From positions 248,001 to 312,000 of the forward strand of contig JFHB01000010.1 of the NCBI GenBank assembly GCA_000729835.1: a DNA stretch of 64,000 nucleotides, written 5' to 3'. Positions 24,711 to 34,810 of this stretch are shown here, one piece after another. Source of the stretch: Atkinsonella hypoxylon. Its lineage: Eukaryota; Ascomycota; Sordariomycetes; Hypocreales; Clavicipitaceae. Positions within the stretch are counted from its first letter, which is position 1; every line of letters begins with the position of its first letter. The notes under the pieces were generated by a model, which did no database searches, was not told the origin of the DNA, and was given only the letters and a program-made list of their open reading frames with translations. A program made the position numbers and the translations under genes.

Positions 24711-26114
24711 TCAGAGAACCGCCAAATTCTTTTTACACCCCGTCGTCGGAATTGGCTTCTCGAGTCGCAGGGTCCAGAGCAGGTAATCTTCGATGGGCAG
24801 GAAGATGCACAGCACGCGATTAAACGTGTAGCCTGCCAGGACGACAAACACCGCAGCAACGGCATCCAGGAAATAATGGTTGGCAGTGCTGACAATCGTG
24901 GTGAGCATCCAGATTGGATACCAAACGCCGAAAACAAACATGGCCGCCCTCATAAAGGCGCCGCGACACTCCTCGAGAGGCTCTTCATCGTCTTCTTCCA
25001 TGTTGGTCGGTCGGATCGTGAGCTTCTCGAGCCACGAGAAGAGGCCGCTTACCACGCCACTTTCAGCGATAAATGTGCATCCGATACAGAACGCATATCC
25101 AAAGTGCATACTGGGCATGGCAGCAAGCAAATTGACAAAATCACCACCCATCCAGACCGACTCGGCATCCTCAAGACTGACCGAGTCAACAAACCCATAC
25201 TCCTTCGGCAGCAGTCGCGGCGGCATAGTTGGGACGAGGATGAATATCACGAAAGCGAGGAAATTTGTCAGCGTCATGGTCCGACGAACAGTGCAGAAGC
25301 GCGCATGCGATGAGGCCGCAGTATAATAGTAGGCAAGGAAAGACACCGTTCCTGGAAGATGCACGAGAGCATAACCACGGTTGAGAAACGATAAGATCCA
25401 AGCTCGGTAATCGCCAGACTCAGTCCCGTGCAGGAACCAACGTTGGATCCTCCATTCGAGCCACTTCTGGGGTGCCTGCCGGTCGCCTCCCCACAGTAGC
25501 GCCTCGAAGTTGAGAATGGATAATCCGTGATGTTGGGCCGAATCCCACATGCCTTTCTGGCCACCATATGCCGCCTGAGCAAGGACTTTGGTGTAACGGT
25601 ATGCGCCGAAACTGACGGCCCAATAGAACATCTCGATCAGGAAGGGGAACTTCTGCAGGACACGTGAATGGAAGTTCTGCGCAAACCTGCTCGAATTCGG
25701 CGTGATAAATCGCAGGCACGGGCCAAAAGAGCGATACTTTGGGGGATACTGGTCGTTTTGTCGTTGCGTCAAGAGACCGCTGAACTCGTCTGAGCACCGA
25801 GGCGACTCCTCGTCGGGGATGGGTTGATAATGGCTCGTTGACTTGAAAACAGAATAGTCCCTCCTGCGAGTAAAATACATGGCGAGAATAAGGACGGTTA
25901 CGGTGAGCTGAGGGCAGTCAGCACAACGGAGTTTAAACCCAAAAAGTGCGTGGAGGACCATGTTTCGATTCTCGAGTCAGGCATCAAACCAAGCACAATT
26001 TCGCAAACGGCATGCTCTACTCACCACTGGCTCTACAAACTCAGGAACGGGGATGCCGTTGGCCGCTTTCCATCCTCCCTCAGGCGTATCGTCGAAAGAG
26101 GTTGAAGCTACCAT
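24711..26114 (-). CDS. PAP2-family integral membrane protein (AUR1-like fold)
   Basis: Two exons, 26114-26025 and 25907-24711, give 428 residues. The 117-bp intron is read from GTGAGT to a textbook branch/acceptor (CTGACTGCCCTCAG) so that FVEPVV continues into the helix LTVTVLILAMYF; an earlier acceptor would keep the frame but insert 17 polar residues. The protein has about six to seven hydrophobic segments. Motifs near the C-terminal half are MPPRLLPKEYG, AAMPSMHFGYAFCIG and STANHYFLDAVAA, which correspond to the three phosphatase signatures of the PAP2/AUR1 group, with PSMH in place of the classical PSGH. Such proteins act on phospholipids or sphingolipids in membranes. The substrate is unknown; I do not claim it is the IPC synthase itself. 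Confidence 0.88.
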
Positions 26115-26240
26115 TGTGAAATTATGACAGTTTTGGAGTGCATTCAGCAGCGTATCCCCAAGTTGTGCTGTCAAATGCCACGAGCCAAAGCTCTCGCAGC
26201 GCGCGAAGGGATGGAAAAGGGGATGGCACGGATTTAAAGT

Positions 26241-26290
26241 GCCGTCTGATGCCGTCCGATGTCGTCTGGTGCCGTCTGGTGCCGTCTGGT
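26241..26290 (+). repeat. Five tandem 10-bp units upstream of the PAP2-protein gene
   Basis: Five 10-mers of the form GYCGTCYGRT follow each other without gaps: gccgtctgat, gccgtccgat, gtcgtctggt, gccgtctggt, gccgtctggt. They lie 127-176 bp upstream of the start codon at 26114. Confidence 0.85.
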
Positions 26291-26589
26291 GCCAATTGCA
26301 ATTCTGCAGACGTTGGCGAGGCTGCGCAAGACGACTGGTGGCTTGGCAAGATACTTGGCCGGGTCCAACGACACGCGTCAGCTATTCTAGTACTACCAAA
26401 AAAAAACAAAAAAAAAAGGCACAGCGGCTGTGCATAACTATCTCGCCTGCCGAAACGGGCTTCGATGCGACGTGGTGCAGTGGAAGGCAAGTGATGAGGG
26501 AAGATTAAGACGGGGAAGAGAAAGAGGAAGAAGACACAGGCGAAGGGGATGGAAGGTGTAATGGAAGTCAAATCTGGAGTCTGGAACGA

Positions 26590-26663
26590 CTCCTACTCCT
26601 ACTCCTACTCCTACTCCTACTTCCTACTTCCTACTTCCTATTCCGACTCCGACTCCGACTCCG
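26590..26663 (+). repeat. CTCCTA / CTTCCTA / CTCCGA microsatellite
   Basis: A pyrimidine-rich compound tandem repeat: ctccta units shift to cttccta and then to ctccga units. Confidence 0.85.
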
Positions 26664-28433
26664 TCCCCTGCCCAGACCAAAGCCCCGTCTGGTAAAACCC
26701 TTGCTCAATCAATCACCACTCCATATTACAAGGTTTCCATTTCCTTGCCTTGCCAGCCACCGCCCTCTACCAATAGCCGCACTAGCCTGGCGGACTTGGC
26801 CCTTTCTACCACCATTCTCCTGGCGCTTTGCAGTAACAGCTGTTCTGTAGTTATGTACGGCACTTGCAGCGTAATGTGTGGAGTTGGGACATGGAGTTAT
26901 AAGAGCACTGTCCATGTTATCCCTGCCCCCCAAGCCCCCCCCCCCCCCTCCTCACTCCCCCTTCCCTTCCCCCCTCCCTGCCATTTGTCATTGACACTCC
27001 ACTCCACAATCAACAGCTCGAAATAGCCTTAAAACGACGGAGGGATTGGTTGCCTAAGCGCAGAATCCTGACGTTGCGTCGGGACATGGAACATTCTCAC
27101 AATCATGGTTGACCTTGGTGGGCAGGTGAGCTATGGTAACCGTCACACCATACCGCAGGGGCTCAAGTCGAAGACGAACGAGTCTGAAATTCAATGGCCG
27201 CTGGGCCGCTGGGCCGCTGTTGAACTGTTTATTTTGTGCTTAACGACTCTGAGACGCGAGGCGAGGCGCAGCCTTCCCGCTCTCGACAATGCGGATTGGG
27301 CATGCCAACAAATTGAACCAAAGCTCCAACTGTGACTGGACGGATGGTTACTAGTTTGATGTATTAGCATTCCGTGCATTGCGGCCTGCCTGATACAGGA
27401 TGGACAGGTCGTTGGGATGCTCCATCCACGAACCATGGCTTGCACATCGCTTTTTGCCAAGCCACTAATACCGATAGCTCTTGAACGGCACACCGCGGCA
27501 CAACCGCGGCACGCATGCCAAGAGGCTGAGGAAAAAAAAAAATACCTAGTGTCAGAGATTACAATAGGAAGCAAGAAATCTGTCCACAGAAAAAAAGGGA
27601 GCGTGTACGGAATACAGGACTCGCGATGCTGCTGGCGGGTTCACACATCTCATTCATCCGCGGCTTGCCAATGCTCACGCAACACCTTCTTCGTCGACGC
27701 CAGCACACCTGCTGAAGCACTTCTTGGTGACGTCGATGGCTGCTGTTGATGACTACGTTGCGATAGTCGTGGCTGATGCACCAAGTTAGTCGTACGCAAC
27801 TGCGCAAAGTTTACCAATACTAGTTTGCTGCTAAATTTTTTTTTTTTTTTTTTTCTTTTTTCCTTTGGGCAAGTTTCGGTGTTATCTTGGCATCTAGGCC
27901 TCATTTGGGCATTCATACATCCCCAGCCAGCTTGAAGTATATTTGAATAAAGCTATACGGAGTGGTTGCGACTAAACGAAGATTTATGAAAGATGAACAT
28001 AAATTAATACATTTCTCTGCAAAATTTAACTTAACTGGCTGTATGAACGAGCGAGCTGGCACCAGCCACCAGTCGCCACAAGTAGGCTGGTGCAAAGCTA
28101 CCCAAATGGGTAGATGAAGAGGACCCGTGGGTAAAGTGGGGGCTTCTACAGGGTATTTATACGGCGTATCCTAGGTAGGTATTCCGTACTCCGTATAATT
28201 AAAGAAATACTCCACTTTTAACCAACGGGGGGGGTATCAGCCATCAGCCTGGCTACCTTGCTCCTCGAAGGACGCGCGTTCCGTTGTCTCGGCGAACACC
28301 ATATGGTCCCTAGGCAGTGTAGAGGCCGCAAGCTGGTCATCCACGGCAACAGTAGCAATACTACAAACAGATTATTCGACATCTTGCCTGATAATCGATA
28401 ACCAGTGTATTTTGCGACCGGCTTCCTCTCCTA

Positions 28434-28448
28434 CACTGCCAAAGGGAT
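28434..28448 (+). repeat. Isolated copy of the 15-bp terminus of the inverted-repeat element
   Basis: CACTGCCAAAGGGAT is identical to 16975-16989, the outer end of the right arm of the element at 16534-16989. No matching second arm was found nearby, so this may be the remnant of a deleted copy. Confidence 0.6.
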
Positions 28449-30357
28449 ACAACGTACAACGTGAGTGCAGCACCCTAGCGGTCCAAGTGAGACACGACAG
28501 CCCACGATTCCCCAGTGCAATATGAAAAGGAATGAGCTATAAAAGGTACGAAGAAAGAAAACACTTATCTTAACGCGAGGGGAGATCTTCAGTGTTGTAC
28601 TTGATATTTTACAATCGTCAACCTCTGCTGAACCAAGGGACGTTCCGGTGTGAAGTGGCACGTCGTTAGTTCTCAGCCAGGCGGCTGCCCCGTGAACTGT
28701 GTGGACGCGCGGACACGCGGACACTTAACCGCGCCAGTCGGCAGGCAGGCTACTCGGGGCCGCCAGAGCCATCCGTGCTGGGGATTCAGGAACCAGTCGT
28801 TTGCGTACGTAGGTATCCAGTGACCGTCATCATGGGGGGGGGGGGGGTGCGGCCTCCCTCCTTGGCACCTTGGTTTACTACTTCAAACTCAACTAACTAC
28901 TCCTCCTCCCCACCATGCACTATGGAGTCTTCAATCCCGCGGTAGGATATGGAGTATGGTACGTGGCCCTCGGTCTTTTCTGCTTTTTTTGCGGCACCAA
29001 GCATTGACAAGCAGGTTGCGTCCTCCGATCGCTGTCGCATTGCGGAGTAGATACGGGACAACTCCCTTCTTTCCAGTCAGTGACACGGCGCCTCAAGGCT
29101 AGTGACTTGTAAGGACCTATCTTGATAGCAGATTTTTTTTTTTTGTTTTTTTTTGTTTTTTTTTTATAATCTGTCCAAGTCGGCGTGTAGTGAGTGATAA
29201 GCAAGCAACCCCTGCCCTCCCTAGTCCAAGGCGAGTGGTTTTTTTTTTTTTTTTTTTTTTTCCCCGCCCAAGACATTCATTCTGATGAGCCATAACCGGC
29301 TTCTCAATTCCAGTCCCCCCCGTTCTTTGTGATGCGCACAACGGCATTATCATGCTCGTTTTTCTCGGCTTCGGCTTGGCTTGGCTTGGCATGGACCCGG
29401 GGTTTTTGGGCAAATTCTACCCAAGCACCCAAGCCTTGTAGTCACGGTTTAGGGCTGCGACGCTGTGCAGGGTTAGATCGCGATTCTTTCGTTTTGAAAT
29501 TAACCCGCATGGGATGAACGCAATGCCCTCCTAGCAAAGAGCAATAAAGTTAAGGTTACTTTCACGGAATCTCCGGGCCTGTTGAATCGCTGAACGGTGC
29601 ACACCCCCCCTAGGAGCCACTGCCAATGGACTTGACTTGTGGAAGAAGAGCGCTTCTCTCTTGTTTCGGGGCTCGGTGCCGCCATCGAGGCTCCGGAGCC
29701 TGCTGGACCCCCATAATCTGCACGAGTATTGCTCCGTCCTCTGGCTGGCATGGATTTGCCCTGGGACTGACTGACTGCCTTATTAAATTAATCGCCGCGG
29801 CAAGGGCATTTCGGAAAGACAACCAGCCAGGTTGCGGGCTCCACTTCCGCACAGTACATAGCAGTATTTATCGGAGTGGGTTCTGCACACCCCATCAAAG
29901 TGGGGCAGGTGTCTTTGCAAATAAAACTACAAAACTACCTAGCTAGCTCTCATGACGTCAAGCGTGACTGCCATGCCACCACTACCTAAGACAGCTGTCT
30001 GCTTCATGTGTCAGCCACTAGTTAGCTAGCTATCCTATACTTGGCAAGGCTCAATCCATCGAGTGGACGTCGGGACATGACGTCGCGTCGCGGTGGCAAC
30101 GGCTTTACAGCAAGCCGACTTCGGGTAAGGTAGCAACACGGTGCTTGCACCACGTATTTTCATAACGAAGGTGCAAGTTTACACGTTGAATCTCGGTTGC
30201 CATGATGGATCGATGTCCGTAGATGTACAATCCTTCTAAAACTTGCCCTGTGTTTTGCAGTTATTGGGTGCTATTCGTGGACGAACGACTCGAACATCAC
30301 ACATTCACGGCACACTATTATCCCCAAATCCTTCGCCTACCCCACCAGGACGAGGAA

Positions 30358-30621
30358 CTAGTAGAGTCTCTGAAGTTGCTTGAAGACTAGTCTCCGAGCT
30401 TCGCGGCGGATGATGTATCCGAAGCCCATCATGAACGCTGAGGGCCACTGCCACGAATGGCGAGGCCTCGTCTCAGGCTTCGGTGAGTTAGGACGAGGCG
30501 GTCTACATGGCATGGTTTCGCTTGACGTCTGCAGCCCAAATTCGACGTGATTGTTTTCAATGGGGAATTTCATCCATGGCAAAGCTGGAAAAGCAATGGG
30601 CGCATTACCTAGCTTGTCCAT
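30358..30621 (-). CDS. Possible small hypothetical protein (weak)
   Basis: An uninterrupted 87-codon ORF runs from ATG at 30621. Its composition is protein-like (MDKLGNAPIAFPALPWMKF, then a Pro/Arg-rich linker, then a hydrophobic and basic end with WPSAFMMGFGYIIRR). I do not recognise a family. It lies just 3' of the SET9 gene's stop codon on the same strand, in an otherwise low-complexity region. It may be a real short gene or chance. Confidence 0.25.
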   Translation of the reverse strand: MDKLGNAPIAFPALPWMKFPIENNHVEFGLQTSSETMPCRPPRPNSPKPETRPRHSWQWPSAFMMGFGYIIRREARRLVFKQLQRLY

Positions 30622-30825
30622 TTATGTTGAGCGCCTGGGCAATCTGGGTTGGATGCTGAGCGCGGGATGCTGCCACATGTGACGAGCCAAAGTGCCTCGA
30701 ACAGAGTGGCAGGCAAATGAGAGCGGCATTGCAACAGTGGACCCAGATTCAATCAACTTATATACCTACTTACTAAGGTAGGTACTAAAGAGCCGCCAAG
30801 TATATATATATAGGTATATATATAC

Positions 30826-30828
<3 letters not shown>

Positions 30829-30862
<34 letters not shown>
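30829..30862. repeat. TG microsatellite (about 17 units)
   Basis: An uninterrupted TG run follows an AT-rich stretch, ending about 90 bp from the SET9 stop codon, in its probable 3' UTR. Confidence 0.9.
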
Positions 30863-30865
<3 letters not shown>

Positions 30866-30949
30866 TTACAATGCTATAGAACTGCAGACAGTTCACAAGT
30901 GCACAAGATCTGACAGAAAGATTCTGGGTCGGCTGGCTGCAACCATCGC

Positions 30950-32971
30950 CTAATACAAATCGTCCAATTTGCTGCTTATCTTGCGTGACCGAGAACTTCG
31001 ACGAAGGCCTGATGTATCTTCCTGCACCTTGACCACAACCGACTCTTGGATCTTCTTAGCATTTCGCTTTGCTCGTCCCCGCTCAAGTTTTCTCCCCCTC
31101 TCAGGCTCGCCTGCCTCTTCTGTTTGTTCAGGCTCCACGAGGCTCTTCCTGCCCCGAGCCTTGCGCTCATCACTTGTGGTCAGAAACCTGTGCACAACTC
31201 TGTGATCCAGAACACGTTCCTCCTTGTCCGACGGCCCAGTCTTATCCGTCTTGGGCCACATGTATCCATATAACTTAGAATGTCGTTCGCACCGTGGACA
31301 TGATGCTCTTGTGAAATAGGCATTTTGTTGCACAAAGTATTCATTGCAAACTGTACATTGAATCCATGCCATTTCTGGCTCGGCGAGTAGCATAGGATTC
31401 AGAACATAATCACCTGGAGCCCGAACTCGCGCCAGTGGTGATTTTTGTTTCACAATATCCCGTGCCTTCTTCCTCCTTGGTACTTGCAACTCTGCGTCGA
31501 CTGCCACTTCAGAGTCATCAACAGTCTCGATACTTACGGCGATTGAGGTTTCGGGTTGCGGTCGAGGACTGCTGGTTGTGTTGAGAGTGGCTGATATAGA
31601 CATGCTTGCAATCAATTCTGTCCTTGGTTGCGACAAGCTGATTGAATTCTCCTGAGATGACGGAGGGGATTGCAAACAATGGATGCTGTCGGGTGAGCAG
31701 GGAGTTCCAGTGGTAGTGAGGCAAGCGTCGTTCGTCTGTCCTGGCGCCTTTTTATTCCTCTGTCCTTCGACCGGAGTTTGAGGCATAGGTTCAGGGGTTT
31801 CTTTTTCTGGTGAGGTAATGTCGGTCTCGATGGCCTCCTCCTGACTAATCGATGATCCGCCGCTAACTGAGCTGTCCCGCGAAACAGGCGCTGGAGTATC
31901 AAGTACAGGTTCGATTGTATGCCGTAGCTTCTTTGCTGGGGTAATAGGTGGTGTGGCCATAGCATCGATTGGTCGCTTTCGACTATCAGACGTATCAGGC
32001 GCTGGCGATACGGCCGCCGATGAGCCGTGAGCCTTGCTCAATCGTGGCTGTCTCGGTCTTGTTCGCACAACCCGTGGTCGAATGCCAGGAGTAACAGAAG
32101 GAGTCCGTGACCCGATGCTATCATCCCGTCGCCGGCGTCGCAAGGAGTACACCTCGGATTTCTCTCCCTCCATAGTTGTCTGAGCTACAGTACCGCCTTC
32201 GGCTGGTTCCCAACCATTTCTCAAGCCTTTTTCACATGTTTTGCATAGGCACTCACAATTGTCTTCTCCGAAATAGTTATCTCCGTAGGTCACCGTGATC
32301 TCTTCACCTGTCTCGATGGGCCGAACAGCAACTATTTCAATCCCTGCATGACTAGTCGTCATCAGCTTCGCATTAGCATCGCAGTCGTGATTCGCAAAGC
32401 GTGCTGGGCCCATGAATAAGCTGGTACTTTTACTCCTTGAGCTCACAACAATGCTGAAGTCCTTCTTGCGTACTGAGATATCCTGCTCCTCCTCTGGCGT
32501 GATAACTACCTGAATACCAGATAGATATTTGATAGATTCGTTGCGCTTGATATATCGCCTTGCTGTAACACTCGCTTCATGGGAAACAATGGTATATCGA
32601 TTGGTGGAGCTGACCTCCCATGGGCAGTCTGGCATGTAGATCTGCGCATACCGACGCAGATGTCGCTTGAAATCATCCTTTTCCTTGGCTGTCTTCAGGC
32701 TGTCGAGAAATCTTCTCAACCCATCGGTCGCAAGGAGTTTCTCCTCAGCGGCAGCCAGGTCATTATGCAGAATAATCTCCTCCCTGATAATATTGCTAAT
32801 GACCTCCTCAGACACTCCCCGCGACGCGTGGTAGGACGGCCGGTTCTTGGGCACAGTTGTCCAATAGTATACATGGTCGATCAACACATCCGTTAATATA
32901 TCATCATATGCCGACAGTGGCGCAAGAGTAAGCCGGTGCTTTACCGGCATTGAAACTTTGGGTGCGGGCAT
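30950..32971 (-). CDS. set9: Histone-lysine N-methyltransferase SET9 (H4K20, Suv4-20/KMT5 family)
   Basis: A single exon of 673 codons. The N-terminal half matches the fungal SET9 pattern: LSAYDDILTDVLIDHVYYW at residues about 20-38, a helical region, then a SET domain at about 120-245 with RYIKRNESIKYLSG, GPARFANHDCDANAKL, ETGEEITVTYGDNYFG and the post-SET-like Cys cluster CECLCKTC. The enzyme methylates histone H4 Lys20 using S-adenosylmethionine in the nucleus. The long C-terminal half is Ser/Pro/Arg-rich and low in conservation, apart from a zinc-binding-looking pair (WIQCTVCNEYF and CPRCERH) near residues 545-570. The start MPAPKVSMPVKHRLTL is the first ATG. Orientation is away from the uL14m gene. 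Confidence 0.95.
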   Translation of the reverse strand: MPAPKVSMPVKHRLTLAPLSAYDDILTDVLIDHVYYWTTVPKNRPSYHASRGVSEEVISNIIREEIILHNDLAAAEEKLLATDGLRRFLDSLKTAKEKDDFKRHLRRYAQIYMPDCPWEVSSTNRYTIVSHEASVTARRYIKRNESIKYLSGIQVVITPEEEQDISVRKKDFSIVVSSRSKSTSLFMGPARFANHDCDANAKLMTTSHAGIEIVAVRPIETGEEITVTYGDNYFGEDNCECLCKTCEKGLRNGWEPAEGGTVAQTTMEGEKSEVYSLRRRRRDDSIGSRTPSVTPGIRPRVVRTRPRQPRLSKAHGSSAAVSPAPDTSDSRKRPIDAMATPPITPAKKLRHTIEPVLDTPAPVSRDSSVSGGSSISQEEAIETDITSPEKETPEPMPQTPVEGQRNKKAPGQTNDACLTTTGTPCSPDSIHCLQSPPSSQENSISLSQPRTELIASMSISATLNTTSSPRPQPETSIAVSIETVDDSEVAVDAELQVPRRKKARDIVKQKSPLARVRAPGDYVLNPMLLAEPEMAWIQCTVCNEYFVQQNAYFTRASCPRCERHSKLYGYMWPKTDKTGPSDKEERVLDHRVVHRFLTTSDERKARGRKSLVEPEQTEEAGEPERGRKLERGRAKRNAKKIQESVVVKVQEDTSGLRRSSRSRKISSKLDDLY

Positions 32972-33763
32972 TATTGTGCGTGGTGTTGCGAGTCTTAAAA
33001 GTTCTCAAAGGAGACAGAGCAGCGCTGGCAGGCTGAACGGCCACCTATCCAAACTGTAGCTGCAAATTGTCCGAGGGTCGACGCAGCACAGTCGATCCAG
33101 CCCACGAGAACGTCCGATATTTCTCTGTCCGGTTGAGAATTGTACAGGAAGTCAAAAGGTTGACTTCCTGTGTTTCCGAGTGCTCCTTCTCAGGTAGAAG
33201 CACAACCAAAGTGAGATCAGTCGCTGATGTGGCCGGTTTCATTCCATTAGCCCACTCCTTTCTCGCAACGTCATTACCTCAAGACCGGGCCGGACCAGAA
33301 TACAGGCAGTGATATTTCAAGTAAATATATGGAACAAGACACAGTAGGAAGTCGCAAATGAAGGATTGTGGTCAAATGACACGCGACGGCATTCTCCAGG
33401 CTGTAGACAAGATCAAAGTGAGAGGGTAAGTGAGAGGGTAAGTGAGAAAGAGCATCTCTCGGCCGCGCCTTTCACCCTCAATGAGCCATTCCAATTGGTG
33501 GCTTCATTCCAAGACAAGGCGTGGAGCCCTTGCAGTGCATCGGACCTCGTGCAGCCCCCCCCCCCTGCCCCCCCCCCCCAAAAAAACTGGCTGACCGGGC
33601 GACCGCAGGGATGTACAGCCGCTCTGGACACAAAGCGTGACACAGCACGTGATCAATTTGAACGAAAAGCTCCGAAGCCGAAAGCCATCAGCGACTCTTG
33701 GTGATGGCCGTAGTTTCGTGCATACAGTAGTAAAGCTATTGCGACTGACGCCAATACGCCGAT
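32972..33763. other. Divergent intergenic region between set9 and uL14m
   Basis: About 790 bp serving as promoter for both genes. It contains a short gtgagagggtaa tandem repeat (33418-33450) and a poly-C/A tract (33549-33586). No gene seen. Confidence 0.65.
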
Positions 33764-34294
33764 ATGATTCAACTAAAGGTATGCGATTGAATAGTGCTTC
33801 TGATGAGAGATTAAAGTGAGCGCTGACTCTGGCTACAGACGATGCTGAACTGCATCGACAACTCCGGCGCAGCCCTTGTCGAATGTGCCCTTGTCGTTGG
33901 TCAGAAGCGCCATGCTCGCATAGGTATGTCCATCCAGCACAGCTCAATATCAATGGCACTGGATAGAGGTAAAATGTCTAACATGAGCATCAATTGAGGT
34001 GACCGTATTGTGGTCGTTGTCCAGGAGCAACGAGGTGCATCTTCTTCCGGCATGGCGGGCATTTCTGCTGCTGCCAAAGTCAAGCGCGGCGATATCCGAC
34101 ACGCCGTTGTAGTTCGCACGAAATACCCTATGCAAAGACGAGATGGGTCAATTGTCAGGTTCGATGACAACGCATGCGTCCTACTGAACAAGTCTGGAGA
34201 TCCGGTCGGATCGAGAATCAACGGCGTTGTTGGAGCGGAGCTGAAAAGGAAGAAGTGGAGTAAGATCTTGTCCATGGCTCCCATGCAGGCATGA
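33764..34294 (+). CDS. mrpl38: Mitochondrial large-subunit ribosomal protein uL14m
   Basis: Three exons, 33764-33778, 33839-33923 and 33999-34294, encode 131 residues. The first exon holds only five codons (MIQLK), followed by TMLNCIDNSGAALVECALVV, then IGDRIVVVVQEQRG and KRGDIRHAVVVRTKYPMQRRDGS. This is the uL14 fold, and the N-terminal MI-LK-(V/M)-x-x-IDNSGA pattern matches the mitochondrial form (yeast Mrpl38) rather than cytosolic Rpl23. It binds 23S-type rRNA at the subunit interface of the mitoribosome. Introns are 60 and 75 bp. The conserved ending ELKRKKWSKILSMAP fits the family length. Confidence 0.93.
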
Positions 34295-34810
34295 AGGAGG
34301 ATGAATATGGGGGCAAAGGGGTCGATTTGGACGCTGCAGTCGAAGCTTTTGCAGAAACGATGGACTTGAAACTGGGACACGTCGGGCGAGGACGTGCCTT
34401 TGCTCGTGTATGAGAACACATTGTATAATTACATTTGGCATAGGCGTGGCGTTTTTATAGGGGCACAAAGCTCGATCTGATCTCACAACTTTTATGTTCA
34501 CATAATACCGGCAAGAATCTTTTTGTCAAAAACTGCAAGTTTTGATTGTTCATCTATAGTCGATTCACACAAAGAAAATAATGACGTCGCAGTTTTCTTC
34601 TCCAAAAAAGGCTCTTCAAAATGAAACAGCATCAGTACCACCACGCCCGGTATACCAGGACACTTCCTCCATAATGCAATGAAACCAATGCGCCATATCA
34701 CAACAATTTTTCGCATTAACGCCTCTTCTTCAATAATAATGCAGGCGAGGCCGAGGCCATCTCTCGATCGTGAGTCCTCGGCATTGGGTATCATAACTCG
34801 TGAATGACTT
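34295..34810. other. Convergent 3' region between uL14m and RPB9
   Basis: About 500 bp. Open frames on the minus strand here belong to no recognisable family. The region probably holds the two 3' UTRs. Confidence 0.55.

Larger units (their letters stand above)
26115..30949. other. Gene-poor, low-complexity region
   Basis: About 4.8 kb without a confident gene. It contains the PAP2 upstream 10-bp repeats (26241-26290), a CTCCTA/CTCCGA microsatellite (26590-26663), poly-A runs (26396-26418, 27529-27541), poly-T runs (27836-27854, 29131-29164, 29238-29260), poly-C (26935-26948), poly-G (28833-28847), AT and TG microsatellites (30800-30863) and a copy of the 15-bp terminus of the 16.5-kb element (28434-28448). 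One small ORF (30358-30621) is listed separately with low confidence. Confidence 0.55.
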
